6,869 bases of DNA from Pseudopedobacter sp036379295. Lineage in GTDB: Bacteria; Bacteroidota; Bacteroidia; Sphingobacteriales; Sphingobacteriaceae. Both the position numbers and the translations under genes were made by a program. The notes under the pieces are model-generated. The model had not been told where the DNA came from, did no database searches, and worked only from the letters and a program-made list of their open reading frames with translations. Where the stretch lies: NCBI GenBank assembly GCA_036379295.1, contig DASVGY010000083.1, forward strand, positions 1 through 6,869, read 5' to 3'. This document shows positions 5,743 through 6,869 of this stretch, piece by piece. The number at the start of each line of letters is the position of its first letter. Position 1 is the first letter of the stretch.

Positions 5743-6869
5743 TTATTTAGTAACTCTTTCCATTGGATATTGGCTAGTATTTTTTGCCCTGATTTCCTGT
5801 TCTGCATAAAAAGTGTGCATCTTACTTGTAAGTTCTTCTCTAACCTTTTGATAACCCGGATCATTTATTAAATTCCTGGTTTCTAAAGGGTCTTTTTGAT
5901 AATCGTATAATTCCATATCACTCACACTTGAAGTTTTAAATTTTTGTGAAGTTTTAAAATCTTTTACCCATTCTACCAGTCTATATTGCTTTGTTCTTAG
6001 TGCATAACCCATGTAATTTTCAGATCCGTTTTTTCGAGGATATTGACTTATCGCAAATTCCTTAATAGGTTTTTCATCGCCTTTTAAAGCGCTTAGTAAA
6101 CTTTTCCCATCCAAATTTTTTGAAACAGGCAAACCTGCTAATTCTACTAAAGTTGGGTAAATATCCACAAATTCGGTAACCGAATTGTAAACCATCTTAG
6201 CCTGTTGATTAGGGAGATGGATCATTAAAGGTGCTTTAGTAGCTTCTTCAAAATTGGAATGTTTGTTCCAAAGGCTGTGGTCGCCCAAATGCCAGCCGTG
6301 GTCTCCCCAAAAAACTATAATTGTATTTTTATCTAATCCTGATGACTTTAGCTGGGCAAGCAAATTTCCGATTAATGCATCGATATAACTGATACTCGCA
6401 TAATATCCATGTATAAGTTCCCGCTGTTTAGCATCATCAAGCTTTAACAATTGTTCACTGTTATCCATTGACTTTATATCGGTATACGACCGAGTTTCTC
6501 CAGAATTATGATAGGCTATTTTAGGGCCATCGATAGATGGCTTTTGCCAAGGAGCAAGTTCAATATCCTCACGTTTGTACATATCCCAATATTTCTTTGG
6601 TGCTACAAAAGGTAAATGTGGCTTACGAATACCAACTGCTAAAAAAAACGGTTTACCAGAAGCTCCATATTTTTTTAAATCCAAAACTGCTTCTTTCATC
6701 ATAGCGCCATCTAAATAAGCATCATCAGGTACATCAGCACATTCTGTTGATACTTTTACTTCTGCCATATTCGTATTTGCGCCATCTGCATACTTTTTTT
6801 TCATTTCAGGGTTTTGGTAATGCCCTAAAAGTGGGGGGCCATAAGCTTCTGGATATGTAAAGTTATTTT
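5743..6869 (-). CDS. S1 family sulfatase, iduronate-2-sulfatase-like (5' end beyond window)
   Basis: Should hydrolyse sulfate esters on a sulfated polysaccharide or its oligosaccharides. The frame is open to the right edge, giving 374 visible codons before the TAA at 5743. The ATG at 6804 is internal: 21 codons upstream stay open and read as family sequence (FTYPEAYGPPLLGH), so it must not be taken as the start. Motifs, numbered from that internal Met: CADVPDDAYLDG (22-33), RKPHLPFVAPKKYW (60-73) with active-site H63, and FWGDHGWHLGDH (165-176) with metal ligands D168 and H169, then K181 and the strand APLMIHLP. These match the iduronate-2-sulfatase branch (SulfAtlas S1_7 type). The C-terminal subdomain ends with the usual ELYDYQKDPLETRNL segment (298-312). 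The formylglycine motif CxPSR lies in the missing N-terminal part, roughly 100-130 residues by family length, so catalytic competence and signal peptide cannot be judged. It is the first visible gene of the minus-strand operon. Confidence 0.93.
   Translation of the reverse strand, partial: NNFTYPEAYGPPLLGHYQNPEMKKKYADGANTNMAEVKVSTECADVPDDAYLDGAMMKEAVLDLKKYGASGKPFFLAVGIRKPHLPFVAPKKYWDMYKREDIELAPWQKPSIDGPKIAYHNSGETRSYTDIKSMDNSEQLLKLDDAKQRELIHGYYASISYIDALIGNLLAQLKSSGLDKNTIIVFWGDHGWHLGDHSLWNKHSNFEEATKAPLMIHLPNQQAKMVYNSVTEFVDIYPTLVELAGLPVSKNLDGKSLLSALKGDEKPIKEFAISQYPRKNGSENYMGYALRTKQYRLVEWVKDFKTSQKFKTSSVSDMELYDYQKDPLETRNLINDPGYQKVREELTSKMHTFYAEQEIRAKNTSQYPMERVTK

Noticed and set aside
6802..6804. 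ATG at 6804 as the start of the sulfatase
   Set aside because: The frame stays open to the window edge and upstream codons encode family-typical sequence; the sulfatase N-terminal part with the formylglycine site must lie upstream.
1..6869. CRISPR arrays, tRNA/rRNA genes, insertion sequences, attachment sites
   Set aside because: No regularly spaced repeats, no tRNA-like cloverleaf sequence and no transposase or integrase frame were seen on either strand.

Overview
The window looks like a chromosomal piece of a low-GC Bacteroidota bacterium, most like the Sphingobacteriaceae (Pedobacter type). The reasons are the AT-rich coding sequence, A-rich leaders instead of clear Shine-Dalgarno sites, and a gene set of secreted carbohydrate-active enzymes typical of glycan-degrading members of this phylum. 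The genus is an inference from style, not from a marker gene.

Left part (1-1622): a divergent pair. On the minus strand, starting at 1336 and running off the left edge, is a membrane-anchored M20 metallopeptidase of the PM20D1/carboxypeptidase S type. On the plus strand (1425-1622) is a 65-residue acidic protein with one C-terminal membrane segment. The 88 bp between them hold two perfect short inverted repeats. Both genes look like housekeeping or accessory functions unrelated to the cluster on the right.

Middle (1623-1806): a short convergent gap with weak hairpins only.

Right part (1807-6869): four closely spaced minus-strand genes, read right to left: a sulfatase of the iduronate-2-sulfatase type (N-terminus beyond the right edge), an SGNH/GDSL hydrolase, a right-handed beta-helix protein resembling pectate lyases, and a GH43 beta-xylosidase/arabinofuranosidase-type glycosidase. 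The gaps are 24, 28 and 71 bp, so they are probably one operon. The last three carry export signals; the start of the sulfatase is not visible. Together they look like part of a polysaccharide utilisation locus: the sulfatase and SGNH enzyme would strip sulfate and acyl groups, the beta-helix protein would bind or cleave the backbone, and GH43 would release pentoses. No SusC/SusD pair or regulator lies in the window, so the substrate cannot be fixed.

The main points for a second look are the unassigned beta-helix protein with its two His/Gly-rich conserved-looking motifs, the SGNH protein lacking the usual catalytic Asp and block III Asn, and the combination of activities itself.
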